64,000 nt of DNA from Pseudomonas putida. Lineage in GTDB: Bacteria > Pseudomonadota > Gammaproteobacteria > Pseudomonadales > Pseudomonadaceae. The position numbers were made by a program, and so were the translations under genes. The notes beneath the pieces were generated by a model that saw only the letters and a program-made list of their open reading frames with translations, did not search any database and was not told the DNA's origin. Of this stretch, positions 52,376-61,456 are shown in pieces. Within the stretch, counting starts at the first letter, position 1. The number at the start of each line of letters is the position of its first letter. Location of the stretch: the NCBI RefSeq assembly GCF_028682175.1, contig NZ_JANHKS010000001.1:280197-344196 (forward strand). Direction: 5' to 3'.

Positions 52376-53194
52376 TCACGGCCCGATCAGGAAATTCCCC
52401 GGCCGCTCGGCTTCACCCGCTTCCAGCACCGGCACCTGGGCTTCGTCCTTGAGGTTGACCCCCGACAACTGCCGGCGCCAGGCCTCGCGCATCAGGTACA
52501 GCAACTTGTGCGCGGCCATCGCGTAGCTCATGCCTTCGAGCCGCACGTTGGAGATGCAATTGCGTGCCGCATCGTTCAGGCCCACCCTGGGCCCATAGGT
52601 GAAATACAGGCCCAGGCTGTCCGGCGAACTGAGCCCCGGCCGCTCGCCGATCAGGATCACCACCATCCGTGCCTTGAGCAGTTGCCCCACTTCATCGGCA
52701 ACCGCCACCCGCCCCTGCTCCACCAGCGTCACCGGCGCCAGGCTCCAGCCCTCGGCCGTTGCCAGTTCGTCGATACGCTCCAGCATGGCCGGGCTGTGGC
52801 GCTGCACCGCAAGGGACGACAGCCCGTCGGCCACCACCACCGCCAGGTCAAAACCCTGGTCATGGCCCTGTGCGCACTCACGCAACCGTGCGGCAGATTC
52901 CTCGGATAAACGCCGCCCCAGATCGGGCCGTTGCAGATACACGTTGCGGTCCGGCGCCGAGCTGTGGACGGTCAGCACCTCGCGCCCACGGCCCTTGAGC
53001 TGCTCACTCAGTGCAGCATGATCGAACGGCAAGTGCACGGCGTCCCGGGCCTGGGCGTGGGCAAACTGGAAGTCCAGTTGCGCCGCCGTCGGCAAGCTGG
53101 TACCGGCGTGGCCCAGGGCGATTCGCGCCGAAGTCAGGGAACGCAGTTGACGCCAGGCGTCGGGCTGGGCGGGCGTCTTGTTGTCATCGTTCAT
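52376..53194 (-). CDS. eutC: Ethanolamine ammonia-lyase small subunit
   Basis: A 272-residue protein with EutC features: [20 protein letters not shown] near the N-terminus, a central [40 protein letters not shown], and the C-terminal [20 protein letters not shown] for adenosylcobalamin binding. With EutB it forms the coenzyme B12 enzyme that turns ethanolamine into acetaldehyde and ammonia. It lies 21 bp after eutB, the last gene of the operon. Start [10 protein letters not shown] preferred over the upstream TTG/ATG reading. Confidence 0.93.
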   Translation of the reverse strand: MNDDNKTPAQPDAWRQLRSLTSARIALGHAGTSLPTAAQLDFQFAHAQARDAVHLPFDHAALSEQLKGRGREVLTVHSSAPDRNVYLQRPDLGRRLSEESAARLRECAQGHDQGFDLAVVVADGLSSLAVQRHSPAMLERIDELATAEGWSLAPVTLVEQGRVAVADEVGQLLKARMVVILIGERPGLSSPDSLGLYFTYGPRVGLNDAARNCISNVRLEGMSYAMAAHKLLYLMREAWRRQLSGVNLKDEAQVPVLEAGEAERPGNFLIGP

Positions 53195-53215
53195 GGCCAA
53201 TCCTTCTTTCAACGG

Positions 53216-54607
53216 CTACTTCAACTGCGCCAGCGCCTTGCGGAACAACGGCGGCACACCCTGCCCCAGGCGCACGCCGCCGTCGTCCTGACGCAGGATA
53301 TCCATGCGCGTGAGCCACTCCTCGAACTCCGGCGCCGGGCGCAGGCCGATGGTCTTGCGCGCATACAGCGCATCGTGGAACGAGGTGGTCTGGTAATTGA
53401 GCATCACGTCGTCCGAACCCGGAATGCCCATGATGAAATTGATCCCCGCGGTACCCAGCAGGGTCAACAGCACGTCCATGTCGTCCTGGTCGGCTTCGGC
53501 GTGGTTGGTGTAGCAGATGTCGCAGCCCATGGGCACGCCCAACAGCTTGCCGCAGAAGTGATCTTCAAGGCCTGCGCGAATGATCTGCTTGCCGTTGTAC
53601 AGGTACTCCGGGCCGATGAAACCGACCACGGTGTTCACCAGGAATGGATTGAAATGCCGCGCCACCGCATAGGCACGGGCTTCGCAGGTCTGCTGATCGA
53701 CGCCATGGTGGGCGTTGGCCGACAGCGCACTGCCCTGCCCGGTTTCGAAGTACATCAGGTTGTTGCCCAGCGTGCCGCGATTGAGGCTCAGGCCTGCTTC
53801 GTAACCTTCACGGAGGATTTCCAGGCTGATGCCAAAACTGCTGTTGGCCGCCTCGGTGCCGGCGATGGACTGGAACACCAGGTCCAGCGGCACCCCCTTC
53901 TCGATCGCCGCCACCGAAGAGGTGACGTGGGTCAGCACGCAGGACTGGGTCGGAATCTGGTAATGACTGATGACCCCATCGAGCATCTTCAGCAGTTCGC
54001 TGATGGCGCTGATGCTGTCGGTGGCCGGGTTGATGCCGATCATGGCATCGCCGTTGCCGTACAGCAGACCATCGAGCACGCTGGCGGCGATACCCGCCGG
54101 ATCATCGGTGGGATGGTTGGGCTGCAGACGGGTCGACATGCGCCCGCGCAGGCCGACCGTGTTGCGAAAGCGGGTGACCACGCGAATCTTCTGCGCCACC
54201 AGCACCAGGTCCTGCACGCGCATGATCTTGGACACCGCTGCCGCCATTTCCGGAGTCAGCCCCGGCGCGAGGGCACGGAGGCTGTCTTCGGTGGCGTCAT
54301 CGCCCAGCAGCCAGTCACGAAAGCCGCCGACGGTCAGGTGGCTGACCGCAGCAAAGGCGGCGGCGTCATGGCTGTCGACGATCAGCCGGGTGACTTCGTC
54401 CTGTTCGTAAGGAATCAGCGCTTCGTTGAGGAAGCGCTTGAGCGGCACCTCGGCCAGGGTCATCTGCGCCGCCGCGCGCTCGGCATCGCTTGCGGCAGCG
54501 ACTTCAGCGAGGAAGTCGCCGGAGCGTGCGGGGCTGGCCTTGGCCATGAGTTCGCGCAGGCTGTCGAAGCGCCAGACCATGCCACCGATGCTATGGGAAA
54601 AACTCAT
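53216..54607 (-). CDS. eutB: Ethanolamine ammonia-lyase large subunit
   Basis: A 463-residue TIM-barrel subunit. Landmarks are the N-terminal EVPLKRFLNEALIPYEQDEV, GNGDAMIGINPATDSISAIS for the substrate site, YFETGQGSALSANAHHGVDQ, and PMGCDICYTNHAEADQDDMD. It carries the active site of the B12-dependent lyase. It lies 27 bp after eat and 21 bp before eutC. No EutA reactivase or microcompartment genes are present, which is usual for pseudomonads. Confidence 0.94.
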   Translation of the reverse strand: MSFSHSIGGMVWRFDSLRELMAKASPARSGDFLAEVAAASDAERAAAQMTLAEVPLKRFLNEALIPYEQDEVTRLIVDSHDAAAFAAVSHLTVGGFRDWLLGDDATEDSLRALAPGLTPEMAAAVSKIMRVQDLVLVAQKIRVVTRFRNTVGLRGRMSTRLQPNHPTDDPAGIAASVLDGLLYGNGDAMIGINPATDSISAISELLKMLDGVISHYQIPTQSCVLTHVTSSVAAIEKGVPLDLVFQSIAGTEAANSSFGISLEILREGYEAGLSLNRGTLGNNLMYFETGQGSALSANAHHGVDQQTCEARAYAVARHFNPFLVNTVVGFIGPEYLYNGKQIIRAGLEDHFCGKLLGVPMGCDICYTNHAEADQDDMDVLLTLLGTAGINFIMGIPGSDDVMLNYQTTSFHDALYARKTIGLRPAPEFEEWLTRMDILRQDDGGVRLGQGVPPLFRKALAQLK

Positions 54608-54634
54608 ACACACCCGTCCTTCGTCAACTCGCGT

Positions 54635-55987
54635 TTAACCGGCGACCGCTGCAACCGACTCGCGACCGCGTACCACTTTGCAGAACAGCGCACCCACCGC
54701 CATCAGACAGATGAAGATGCCGCAGATTACCGCGTTGAACCAGACCATGGCGATCAGGCAGACCACCGCCAGCACCAGCGCGATGCCCGGTACGATCGGA
54801 TAACCCGGCGCAAGGAAGGTGCGTTCCAGGTTCGGCTCGCTGCGACGCAGCTTGAACAGGCTGAGCATGCTGATGATGTACATCACGATAGCCCCGAACA
54901 CCGACATGGTAATCATCGCCGCGGTCAGGGTCATGCCTTGCAGGTTGACCAGGCCGTCGCTGAGGATCGCGGCGATGCCGATCACACCCCCGGCGAGGAT
55001 GGCGCGATGCGGGGTCTGGAAGCGCGACAGTTTAGCCAGGCTCGACGGCAGGAACCCGGCCCGAGCCAGGGCGAAGAACTGGCGCGAGTAACCCAGGATG
55101 ATGCCGTGGAAGCTGGCCACCAGGCCGAACAGGCCGATCCACACCAGCATGTGCATCCAGTTGGAGTTATTGCCGACCACTGTTTTCATCGCCTGGGGCA
55201 GCGGGTCGTTGATGTTGGAAAGCGCGCGCCAGTCGCCGACGCCGCCGGCGAAGATCATCACGCCGATGGCCAGCACCACCAGGGTCAGGATGCCGGCGAT
55301 ATAGGCGCGAGGGATGGTGCGTTTCGGGTCCTTGGCTTCTTCGGCGGCCATGGCCGCGCCTTCGATGGCGAGGAAGAACCAGATCGCGAACGGGATCGCG
55401 GCGAAGATGCCGCTGATCGCTGGCAGGCTGAAGGTGTCGGAACCGGCCCAGCCGCCCAGTACGAAATTGCTGAAGCTGAAGCCCGGCGCAACCACGCCCA
55501 TGAACACCAGCAGTTCGGCGACGGCCAGCACGGTGACCACCAGTTCGAAGGTGGCGGCGATGCTGACGCCGAGGATGTTCAGGGTCATGAACACGAAATA
55601 GGCGCCGATGGCCGCGACCCTGGGATCAAGGGACGGGTACTGCACGTTGAGGTAGGCACCAATGGCCATGGCAATCGCCGGTGGCGCGAAGACGAATTCG
55701 ATCAGGGTCGCGAGGCCCGCGATCATCCCGCCCGCAGGACCGAATGCACGCAGGCTGTAGGCAAATGGACCGCCGGCGTGCGGGATGGCAGTGGTCAGCT
55801 CGGTGTAACTGAAGATGAAACAGGTGTACATCACCGCCACCATCAGCGTGGTGACCAGAAAGCCCAGCGTACCCGCCGCGCCCCAGCCATAGCTCCAGCC
55901 AAAATACTCGCCGGAAATCACCAGGCCCACGGCCAGCCCCCACAGGTGCAGGGTTCCCAAGGTCGGTTTGAGTTGTGTAACAGTCAT
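54635..55987 (-). CDS. eat: Ethanolamine permease
   Basis: A 450-residue APC-family transporter with about 12 hydrophobic helices. HLWGLAVGLVISGEYFGWSY at the N-terminus is the conserved first helix, and GPFAYSLRAFGPAGGMIAGL the second conserved segment. It imports ethanolamine for EutBC. It is the first gene of the operon and is divergent from the AraC-family regulator at 56461; the 473-bp gap includes a REPIN and a 10-bp inverted repeat. Confidence 0.92.
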   Translation of the reverse strand: MTVTQLKPTLGTLHLWGLAVGLVISGEYFGWSYGWGAAGTLGFLVTTLMVAVMYTCFIFSYTELTTAIPHAGGPFAYSLRAFGPAGGMIAGLATLIEFVFAPPAIAMAIGAYLNVQYPSLDPRVAAIGAYFVFMTLNILGVSIAATFELVVTVLAVAELLVFMGVVAPGFSFSNFVLGGWAGSDTFSLPAISGIFAAIPFAIWFFLAIEGAAMAAEEAKDPKRTIPRAYIAGILTLVVLAIGVMIFAGGVGDWRALSNINDPLPQAMKTVVGNNSNWMHMLVWIGLFGLVASFHGIILGYSRQFFALARAGFLPSSLAKLSRFQTPHRAILAGGVIGIAAILSDGLVNLQGMTLTAAMITMSVFGAIVMYIISMLSLFKLRRSEPNLERTFLAPGYPIVPGIALVLAVVCLIAMVWFNAVICGIFICLMAVGALFCKVVRGRESVAAVAG

Positions 55988-56059
55988 GTGTGTTTACCCC
56001 GCAAGCCAGATGACGGAATGTTGCTGACAGCGAGAATAGCCACGGATTGCGGGCCAAGG

Positions 56060-56098
56060 CTTGACCGCAAAGCGCGCGGGTTGTCCTGTGCGGTCAAG
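56060..56098. promoter_or_regulatory. 10-bp inverted repeat upstream of eat, candidate AraC site
   Basis: CTTGACCGCA (56060-56069) is perfectly inverted as TGCGGTCAAG (56089-56098) with a 19-bp spacer, 73-111 bp before the eat start. Two half-sites with centres 29 bp apart would suit a dimeric AraC-family activator. No sigma54 promoter was seen in this gap. Confidence 0.5.
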
Positions 56099-56265
56099 TT
56101 TTTCAGCTGATTGGCCGGGGTGCGCCATGGCAGCGCACGAATCAGGCGCCGTGCTTTATAGCGGGTCAGAAATGCCGGCCGGGTTGGCACCTGACTACCC
56201 AGGGAGGTGGGTGGATGGGTAGCAAGTCGTGGGAAATGGCTGCGAACTTTCAGAACTCCACGCTC

Positions 56266-56359
56266 CTGTAGGAGTGAGCTTGCTCGCGATGACGTCCGGA
56301 CCTTCAACGCAGCGTTGGAGCCCCGCGTAAAGCAATCGCGAGCAAGCTCACTCCTACAG
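56266..56359. repeat. REPIN of the TGTAGGAGTGAGCTTGCTCGC family
   Basis: Inverted copies of CTGTAGGAGTGAGCTTGCTC in the divergent gap between eat and the AraC-family gene, about 100 bp before the regulator start. Confidence 0.85.
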
Positions 56360-56460
56360 GTTCGCGGTGTATTCAGGCATCGGAGCGAGGCTCGATTCGT
56401 AACAAGGTATGACATTTGCTTGAATGAAATTCATACAGACCGTGAAGGCCATTCACTCCC

Positions 56461-57513
56461 ATGTTTCAGAACCTCATTCCCCAGGGCGCACCGAACTCCG
56501 CAGCCGCCAGCAATCGCGGCGTGTTGTCGGCTGCCGCCAACGGACTGGACGGGTTCATCGTGCAACATGGCGGTGATCTGGATCGGGTGTTTGGCCGCTC
56601 CGGCATCGATCCCGAACAACTGCTGCACCCGACCCTGAGCCTGCCGCTGCCCAATTACTGCAAGGTGCTGGAAGAAGCGGCGCGCCAGACCGGCTGCGAC
56701 AATTTCGGCCTGCGCTACGGCCAGCAGTTCCAGCCTCAGGCGCTGGGCCTGCTGGGCTACATCGGCCTGTGCTCGGCAACGCTGGAAGATGCGCTGGTCA
56801 ACTTTTCCCAGGCTTTCCCCTTTCACCAGCACAGCACGCTGATCGAACTGGTGGATCAGGGCGAGTGTTACCGCTTCGACTATCAGGTGCGCCACGGCGC
56901 GATCAACGAACGGCGCCAGGATGCCGAACTGACCATGGGCATGGCGCTGAATCTGGTGCGCCATGTGCTCGGGCCGGACTGGGCGCCGCGTCAGGTGGCG
57001 TTCGAGCACGGCCGCCCGCAAGACTGGCAGGAACACCGCGACGCCTTCCACGCTGACGTGCTGTTCGGCCAGGGCTGCAATTCGCTGCTGGTGCCCAAGT
57101 CCGAGATCATCGGCAAGGCAATGCCTGGCAGCGACCCGATCCTGTTGATGCTGATCAAGGACGCCATTCGCCAGTTGGGTGATACCGGCGGCGAACCGCT
57201 TCTGCTGGAACGCGCCCGCCAATCGATTCTCGCCACCCTGCACCTGGGCGAACCGGTGCTCGACGAGATCGCCCATCACCTGGGCCTGTCCGAATGGGCG
57301 CTGCAACGCAAGTTGCGCGACCTGGGCCTGAGCTTCACCCAACTGGTGGACCAGATCCGCCAGGACTCGGCCATCGCCCACCTCAAGCAAGGCCACATGA
57401 GCGTCACCCAACTGGCCTCCCTGCTCGGCTATTCGGAAACCAGCGCGTTCTCCCGCGCGTTCAAGCGCTGGTTTGGGGTGAGTCCCAAGCAGTGGCGCAC
57501 TCCCACGGTTTAA
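56461..57513 (+). CDS. AraC-family regulator, likely of ethanolamine use
   Basis: A 350-residue regulator. The N-terminal two thirds is the Arabinose_bd-like ligand domain (FGLRYGQQFQPQALGLLGYI, RHGAINERRQDAELTMGMAL); the C-terminal third is the AraC DNA-binding domain (LDEIAHHLGLSEWALQRKLR, VTQLASLLGYSETSAFSRAF). It is divergent from eat-eutBC and the probable activator. In P. aeruginosa the eat-eutBC genes are instead under a sigma54 enhancer-binding protein (EatR), so this local AraC control would be a different scheme. The ligand is unknown. Confidence 0.88.
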   Translation: MFQNLIPQGAPNSAAASNRGVLSAAANGLDGFIVQHGGDLDRVFGRSGIDPEQLLHPTLSLPLPNYCKVLEEAARQTGCDNFGLRYGQQFQPQALGLLGYIGLCSATLEDALVNFSQAFPFHQHSTLIELVDQGECYRFDYQVRHGAINERRQDAELTMGMALNLVRHVLGPDWAPRQVAFEHGRPQDWQEHRDAFHADVLFGQGCNSLLVPKSEIIGKAMPGSDPILLMLIKDAIRQLGDTGGEPLLLERARQSILATLHLGEPVLDEIAHHLGLSEWALQRKLRDLGLSFTQLVDQIRQDSAIAHLKQGHMSVTQLASLLGYSETSAFSRAFKRWFGVSPKQWRTPTV

Positions 57514-57517
57514 GCTT

Positions 57518-57612
57518 CCCGTAGCAGCACGGCTTGCCGGCGGGAGCGGTGGATCAGCTACCCATGTGCCGCCTGACACACCGCTCCCGCCGGCAAGCCG
57601 TGCTGCTACGGG
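57518..57612. repeat. REPIN of the GTAGCAGCACGGCTTGCCGGC family
   Basis: Inverted copies of CCCGTAGCAGCACGGCTTGC directly after the AraC-family gene. Confidence 0.85.
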
Positions 57613-57632
57613 ATTTGCGGAACTGCGCAACC

Positions 57633-57728
57633 ACTGGTAAGACCGGTAAGATCTTTCATACCCTCCTCTTGTGAAAACCCCAAACACGGGCCTAGACTGA
57701 CCCTGCATTGGACATACCGGTAAGACCA
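57633..57728 (+). promoter_or_regulatory. GGTAAGACC repeats upstream of dctA, candidate FadR-type sites
   Basis: ACTGGTAAGACC (57633-57644), ACCGGTAAGA (57642-57651) and ACCGGTAAGACCA (57716-57728) share a GGT-AAG-ACC core, similar to the tGGT-N3-ACCa sites of FadR-branch GntR proteins. The FadR-type gene at 59171 is a plausible binder. Confidence 0.45.
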
Positions 57729-57791
57729 CAATAATTAAGTCCGGCCAGAGGCACCCGCGCCCGGTCAGGACACCGACTAGAGATCCTCATC

Positions 57792-59105
57792 ATGCTTAAA
57801 TGGTGCTCCCGCTCGATATTCCTTCAGGTCGTCATCGGATTGATGCTCGGCATCATCTGCGGCCTGGCCCTCCCCGAATTCTCCTCGCAGCTCAAACCCC
57901 TGGGCGACGGCTTCATCAAGCTGATCAAGATGCTCATCGGGGTGATCGTGTTCTGCGTGGTCGTCAGCGGCATTTCCGGCGCAGGCGATCTGAAAAAGGT
58001 CGGCCGCATCGGCCTCAAATCCGTGCTGTATTTCGAAGTGCTGACCACCATTGCACTGGTCATCGGCCTGATCGTCGCCTACGGCACGGGCCTGGGCAAC
58101 GGCGCCAATATCCATCTGGATCAGCTCTCCGTGGCCGACATGGGCGACCTCACCGAGCGCACCAAGCAGATTCATGGCGCGTCCACCTTTCTCATGGACC
58201 TGATCCCGACCTCGGTGATCGGCGCCTTCGCCGACAACAACATCCTGCAAGTGCTGCTGTTCGCCGTACTGTTCGGCAGCGCCCTGAACCTGGTGGGCGA
58301 GTCAGCCAGCGGCATCTCGCGACTCATCAACGAACTGAGCCACGTGGTGTTTCGCATCATGGGCATGATCGTGCGCCTGGCGCCCATTGGCGTGTTCGGC
58401 GCCATCGCGTTCACCACCAGCAAATACGGCGTGCAGTCGCTGCAGCACCTGGGCAGCCTGGTGGCGCTGTTCTACCTCACCTGCTCGGCGTTCGTGCTGA
58501 TCATCCTGGGCGGCGTGATGCGCGCTTCGGGGCTTAAAATCCTGCCGTTCCTCAAGTACCTGCGCGAAGAATTGCTGATCGTGCTGGGCACCGCCTCCTC
58601 CGACGCCGTACTGCCACAGATCATGCGCAAACTGGAACACATGGGCATCGGCAGCTCGACCGTGGGTCTGGTGATTCCAACCGGTTATTCGTTCAACCTG
58701 GACGGCTTCTCGATCTACCTGACCCTGGCCATCGTCTTCATCGCCAATGCCACCGGCACGCCGCTGGCGTTCACCGACCTGCTGACGATTTTGCTGGTGT
58801 CGCTGATTACCTCCAAAGGCGCCCACGGGATTCCGGGGTCGGCGCTGGTGATCCTGGCCGCTACCCTGACCGCCGTGCCGGCGATTCCGGTGGTGGGCCT
58901 GGTGCTGGTACTGGCCGTAGACTGGTTCATGGGCATCGGCCGGGCGCTGACCAACCTCATCGGCAACTGCGTGGCCACCGTCGCCATCGCGCGCTGGGAA
59001 CGCGACATCGACGTGAAACGCGCCAACAACGTATTGGCCAGTAAACAGGGCTTTGTCTTTCAAGCGAAGAAAACGCCCAATCCCCTTCACCAACAGGAAT
59101 TCTGA
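57792..59105 (+). CDS. dctA: Dicarboxylate:cation symporter, DctA-like
   Basis: A 437-residue member of the DAACS family (SDF). Features are PLGDGFIKLIKMLIGVIVFC near the N-terminus, the serine-rich tip TASSDAVLPQIMRKLEHMG with the hairpin loop, and the substrate segment IPTGYSFNLDGFSIYLTLA. DctA imports succinate, fumarate, malate and related acids with protons or sodium. Here the hairpin has TASSD rather than the SSSES seen in typical DctA, so a different dicarboxylate or amino-dicarboxylate is possible. A FadR-type regulator follows; a nested hairpin lies between. Confidence 0.88.
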   Translation: MLKWCSRSIFLQVVIGLMLGIICGLALPEFSSQLKPLGDGFIKLIKMLIGVIVFCVVVSGISGAGDLKKVGRIGLKSVLYFEVLTTIALVIGLIVAYGTGLGNGANIHLDQLSVADMGDLTERTKQIHGASTFLMDLIPTSVIGAFADNNILQVLLFAVLFGSALNLVGESASGISRLINELSHVVFRIMGMIVRLAPIGVFGAIAFTTSKYGVQSLQHLGSLVALFYLTCSAFVLIILGGVMRASGLKILPFLKYLREELLIVLGTASSDAVLPQIMRKLEHMGIGSSTVGLVIPTGYSFNLDGFSIYLTLAIVFIANATGTPLAFTDLLTILLVSLITSKGAHGIPGSALVILAATLTAVPAIPVVGLVLVLAVDWFMGIGRALTNLIGNCVATVAIARWERDIDVKRANNVLASKQGFVFQAKKTPNPLHQQEF

Positions 59106-59147
59106 AGCGCTCGCACCGGGCGTCCACAAGACGCCCTCTGACGCTTC
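59104..59147 (+). terminator. Nested hairpin after dctA
   Basis: GGGCGTC-CACAA-GACGCCC (59118-59136) is a perfect 7-pair stem, enclosed by GAAGCG (59104-59109) and CGCTTC (59142-59147). It may attenuate read-through into the regulator gene. Confidence 0.5.
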
Positions 59148-59170
59148 ACTGACCGATCAGGAACAACAGG

Positions 59171-59872
59171 ATGATCAGTTCATCGACCGTCGTTAACGGC
59201 GTAGTAGAAAAATTGCGGGCGGCACTGGCCCGCGGGCAATGGCGCTCCGGCGACATGCTGCCGGGCCAGCGCGAACTGGCCGAACAAATGGGCATCAGCC
59301 GACCGAGCCTGCGCGAAGCGGTGATCGTGCTGGAGACGCTGGGGCTGGTGCGCTCGATGCCGGGCAAAGGCGTGGTGGTGCTGGACGAGCCGTCAGCTCA
59401 GGGCACCAAGCCCATGGCCGCCAACGGGGTGGCCGACGCGACACTGGCCGATGTCATGCAGCTGCGCTACACGCTGGAGCCTTTCATTGTCAGCCTGCTG
59501 GCGCAGTCGATCAGCCAGAAGGAAATCGCCGAGCTGCGCCTGACCCTGATGGACATGCGCGATGCCCTGGAAGACCAGGACAGCGAATCGGGCAGCAACG
59601 CCTACATCGCCTTCCATGAACAGCTGTTCGCCCTGACGTCCAACCCGATCTTCCACAACATGGTCCAGCAGACCAGCCAGGCCCTCAAGCAATGCGCGCC
59701 GACCCTGCGCAACACCCCGGAACATTTGGCCGCACGGCTCAAGGAAACCGAAGCGCTGGTGCGCGCCATCCGCAACAAGGACAGCGCCGGTGCCAGTGAG
59801 CTGATGCGCGAACATATCCTGCAGGAAGGCCAGCGCATGGAGGTCCATCTGGATATCCCACGGCAGGATTGA
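59171..59872 (+). CDS. FadR-type GntR regulator
   Basis: A 233-residue regulator. The GntR winged helix is RAALARGQWRSGDMLPGQRE and LAEQMGISRPSLREAVIVLE (residues about 18-58). The FCD domain follows (LRYTLEPFIVSLLA, IAFHEQLFALTSNPIFHNM). It lies after dctA on the same strand and likely controls dctA, perhaps through the GGTAAGACC repeats at 57633-57728. The ligand is probably a small organic acid, by family habit. Confidence 0.9.
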   Translation: MISSSTVVNGVVEKLRAALARGQWRSGDMLPGQRELAEQMGISRPSLREAVIVLETLGLVRSMPGKGVVVLDEPSAQGTKPMAANGVADATLADVMQLRYTLEPFIVSLLAQSISQKEIAELRLTLMDMRDALEDQDSESGSNAYIAFHEQLFALTSNPIFHNMVQQTSQALKQCAPTLRNTPEHLAARLKETEALVRAIRNKDSAGASELMREHILQEGQRMEVHLDIPRQD

Positions 59873-59888
59873 CCTCACGCCACAACGC

Positions 59889-59982
59889 CCCGTAGCAGCA
59901 CGGCTTGCCGGCGGGAGCGGTGGATCAGTCACATCTGTGGTGCCTGACACACCGCCCCCGCCGGCAAGCCGTGCTGCTACGG
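59889..59982. repeat. REPIN of the GTAGCAGCACGGCTTGCCGGC family
   Basis: Inverted copies of CCCGTAGCAGCACGGCTTGC between the FadR-type gene and the convergent MFS gene. Confidence 0.85.
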
Positions 59983-59995
59983 ATAGAGGGTGACC

Positions 59996-61363
59996 TCAAG
60001 CCCCTGTCACCTTACGCTGCAACTCCAGCCGCCGCAGGCTGCCCATGCTCAGGAACGCCAGCGCCCCGACCAGCGCGTGGGCCGCCACCACGTACATCGC
60101 CCCGGAGAACGATCCGGTGGACTGCACGATGTAGCCGATCACGATCGGGGTGAAGATCCCCGAGAAGTTACCGAACATGTTGAACAGGCCTCCGGCCATG
60201 CCGGTGATTTCCTTGGGTGAGGTGTCCGACACCAGCGTCCAGTCCACCGCCACCACGCCCTTGCCGAAGATCGCCAGGGACATCAGCGCCGTCACCACCC
60301 ACATCGATTCGGTGAAGTTGCAGAACACCAGCGTTGCGCCCATGGTCATGCCGCACACCAGCGGAATCTTGCGCGCCACCGACAGCGAGAAGCCCTTGCG
60401 GATCAGGAAATCGCACACCGCACCGCCACACAGCGCGCCGAGCAGGCCGCATATGCCGGGGATAGCGGCGATGGCACCCGCCTCCATGATGTTCAGCCCG
60501 CGGCCCTTGACCAGGTACACCGGAAACCAGGTCAGGAAGAAATACTGCAGCGAGGTGTCGCAGTATTTGCCCAGGTAAATCGACCACATCATCGGGCTTT
60601 TCAGCAGCACTTTGAGGTCCGAGAAACGCGGCACGAACGCGCCCTTTTCCCTGGGTTTGTCCATGTCCACCTGAGCGCCGCCTTCACGCAAGTGCTCAAG
60701 CTCGCCGCGGTTGACCGAGGGATGCTCGGTCGGGTTTTTCACGAACCTGAACCAGATCAGGCTGACCACTATCCCCAACCCGCCCATGAACCAGTACACA
60801 TGCTCCCAGCCATAGCGGTGCGCGATGAAACCCATGGCCGGCGCGAGCAACACGACCGACATGTACATCGACGAGTTGAAGATCACCGTCGCCAATCCGC
60901 GTTCCTGCAACGGAAACCACGCCGCGACGATGCGGCTGTTGGCCGGGTACACCGGGGCCTCGATCAAGCCCAGCAGGAAGCGCAGAACGAACAGCGTGCC
61001 GATGGCCACGGGCACCGAGAAGAAGCCGATCATCCCTTGCGCCACCGTGATGGTGGACCAGAGAAACAGCGACAGCCCGTACACCCGCACCGAGCCGAAC
61101 TTATCGAGCAACCAGCCGCCCGGCAACTGCCCGAGCACATAGGCCCAGGCGAACGCCGAGAACATATAGCCCAGGGTGATCGAGTTGATGCCCAGCACTT
61201 CGGTCAGCGCGGAGCCTGTGATCGACAGCGTGGCGCGGTCGCCGACGTTGATTGCGGTGACGATGAACAGCATCGCCAGAATGCCGAAACGCACCTTGCT
61301 GCGCACAGCGGTTGCAGCAGCGGCAGCCGGGGCGGCTGCACTTGCGGTGTTGGTATGTTCCAC
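59996..61363 (-). CDS. MFS sugar-acid symporter (ACS family)
   Basis: A 455-residue protein with 12 hydrophobic helices of the anion:cation symporter branch, to which GarP and GudP belong. Landmarks: VTAINVGDRATLSITGSALT near the N-terminus, LGQLPGGWLLDKFG, the LGLIEAPVYPANSRIVAAWF segment, and MAGGLFNMFGNFSGIFTPIV. It lies 93 bp after the galactarate/talarate dehydratase on the same strand, so it probably imports galactarate or L-talarate with protons. The coupling to LacI control is through the dehydratase promoter. Confidence 0.9.
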   Translation of the reverse strand: MEHTNTASAAAPAAAAATAVRSKVRFGILAMLFIVTAINVGDRATLSITGSALTEVLGINSITLGYMFSAFAWAYVLGQLPGGWLLDKFGSVRVYGLSLFLWSTITVAQGMIGFFSVPVAIGTLFVLRFLLGLIEAPVYPANSRIVAAWFPLQERGLATVIFNSSMYMSVVLLAPAMGFIAHRYGWEHVYWFMGGLGIVVSLIWFRFVKNPTEHPSVNRGELEHLREGGAQVDMDKPREKGAFVPRFSDLKVLLKSPMMWSIYLGKYCDTSLQYFFLTWFPVYLVKGRGLNIMEAGAIAAIPGICGLLGALCGGAVCDFLIRKGFSLSVARKIPLVCGMTMGATLVFCNFTESMWVVTALMSLAIFGKGVVAVDWTLVSDTSPKEITGMAGGLFNMFGNFSGIFTPIVIGYIVQSTGSFSGAMYVVAAHALVGALAFLSMGSLRRLELQRKVTGA

Positions 61364-61456
61364 ATGAAAGCCCTCATCTTGTTGTTATAGATCGGCCACA
61401 AGAGCGCCCCACAGGAGGCGCTCCCGGTCATGCACAAACGTTGTTGCCGGGTTCAG

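Noticed and set aside
52931..56110. A 1059-codon open frame on the plus strand
   Set aside because: It is antisense to eutC, eutB and eat, which have clear family motifs. Its composition (His, Gln, Arg rich) is typical of the antisense of GC-rich genes.
55988..56460. A sigma54 promoter for eat-eutBC
   Set aside because: No TGGCAC-N5-TTGC pattern on the minus strand; the TTGGCAC at about 56194 faces the other way and lacks the -12 element.
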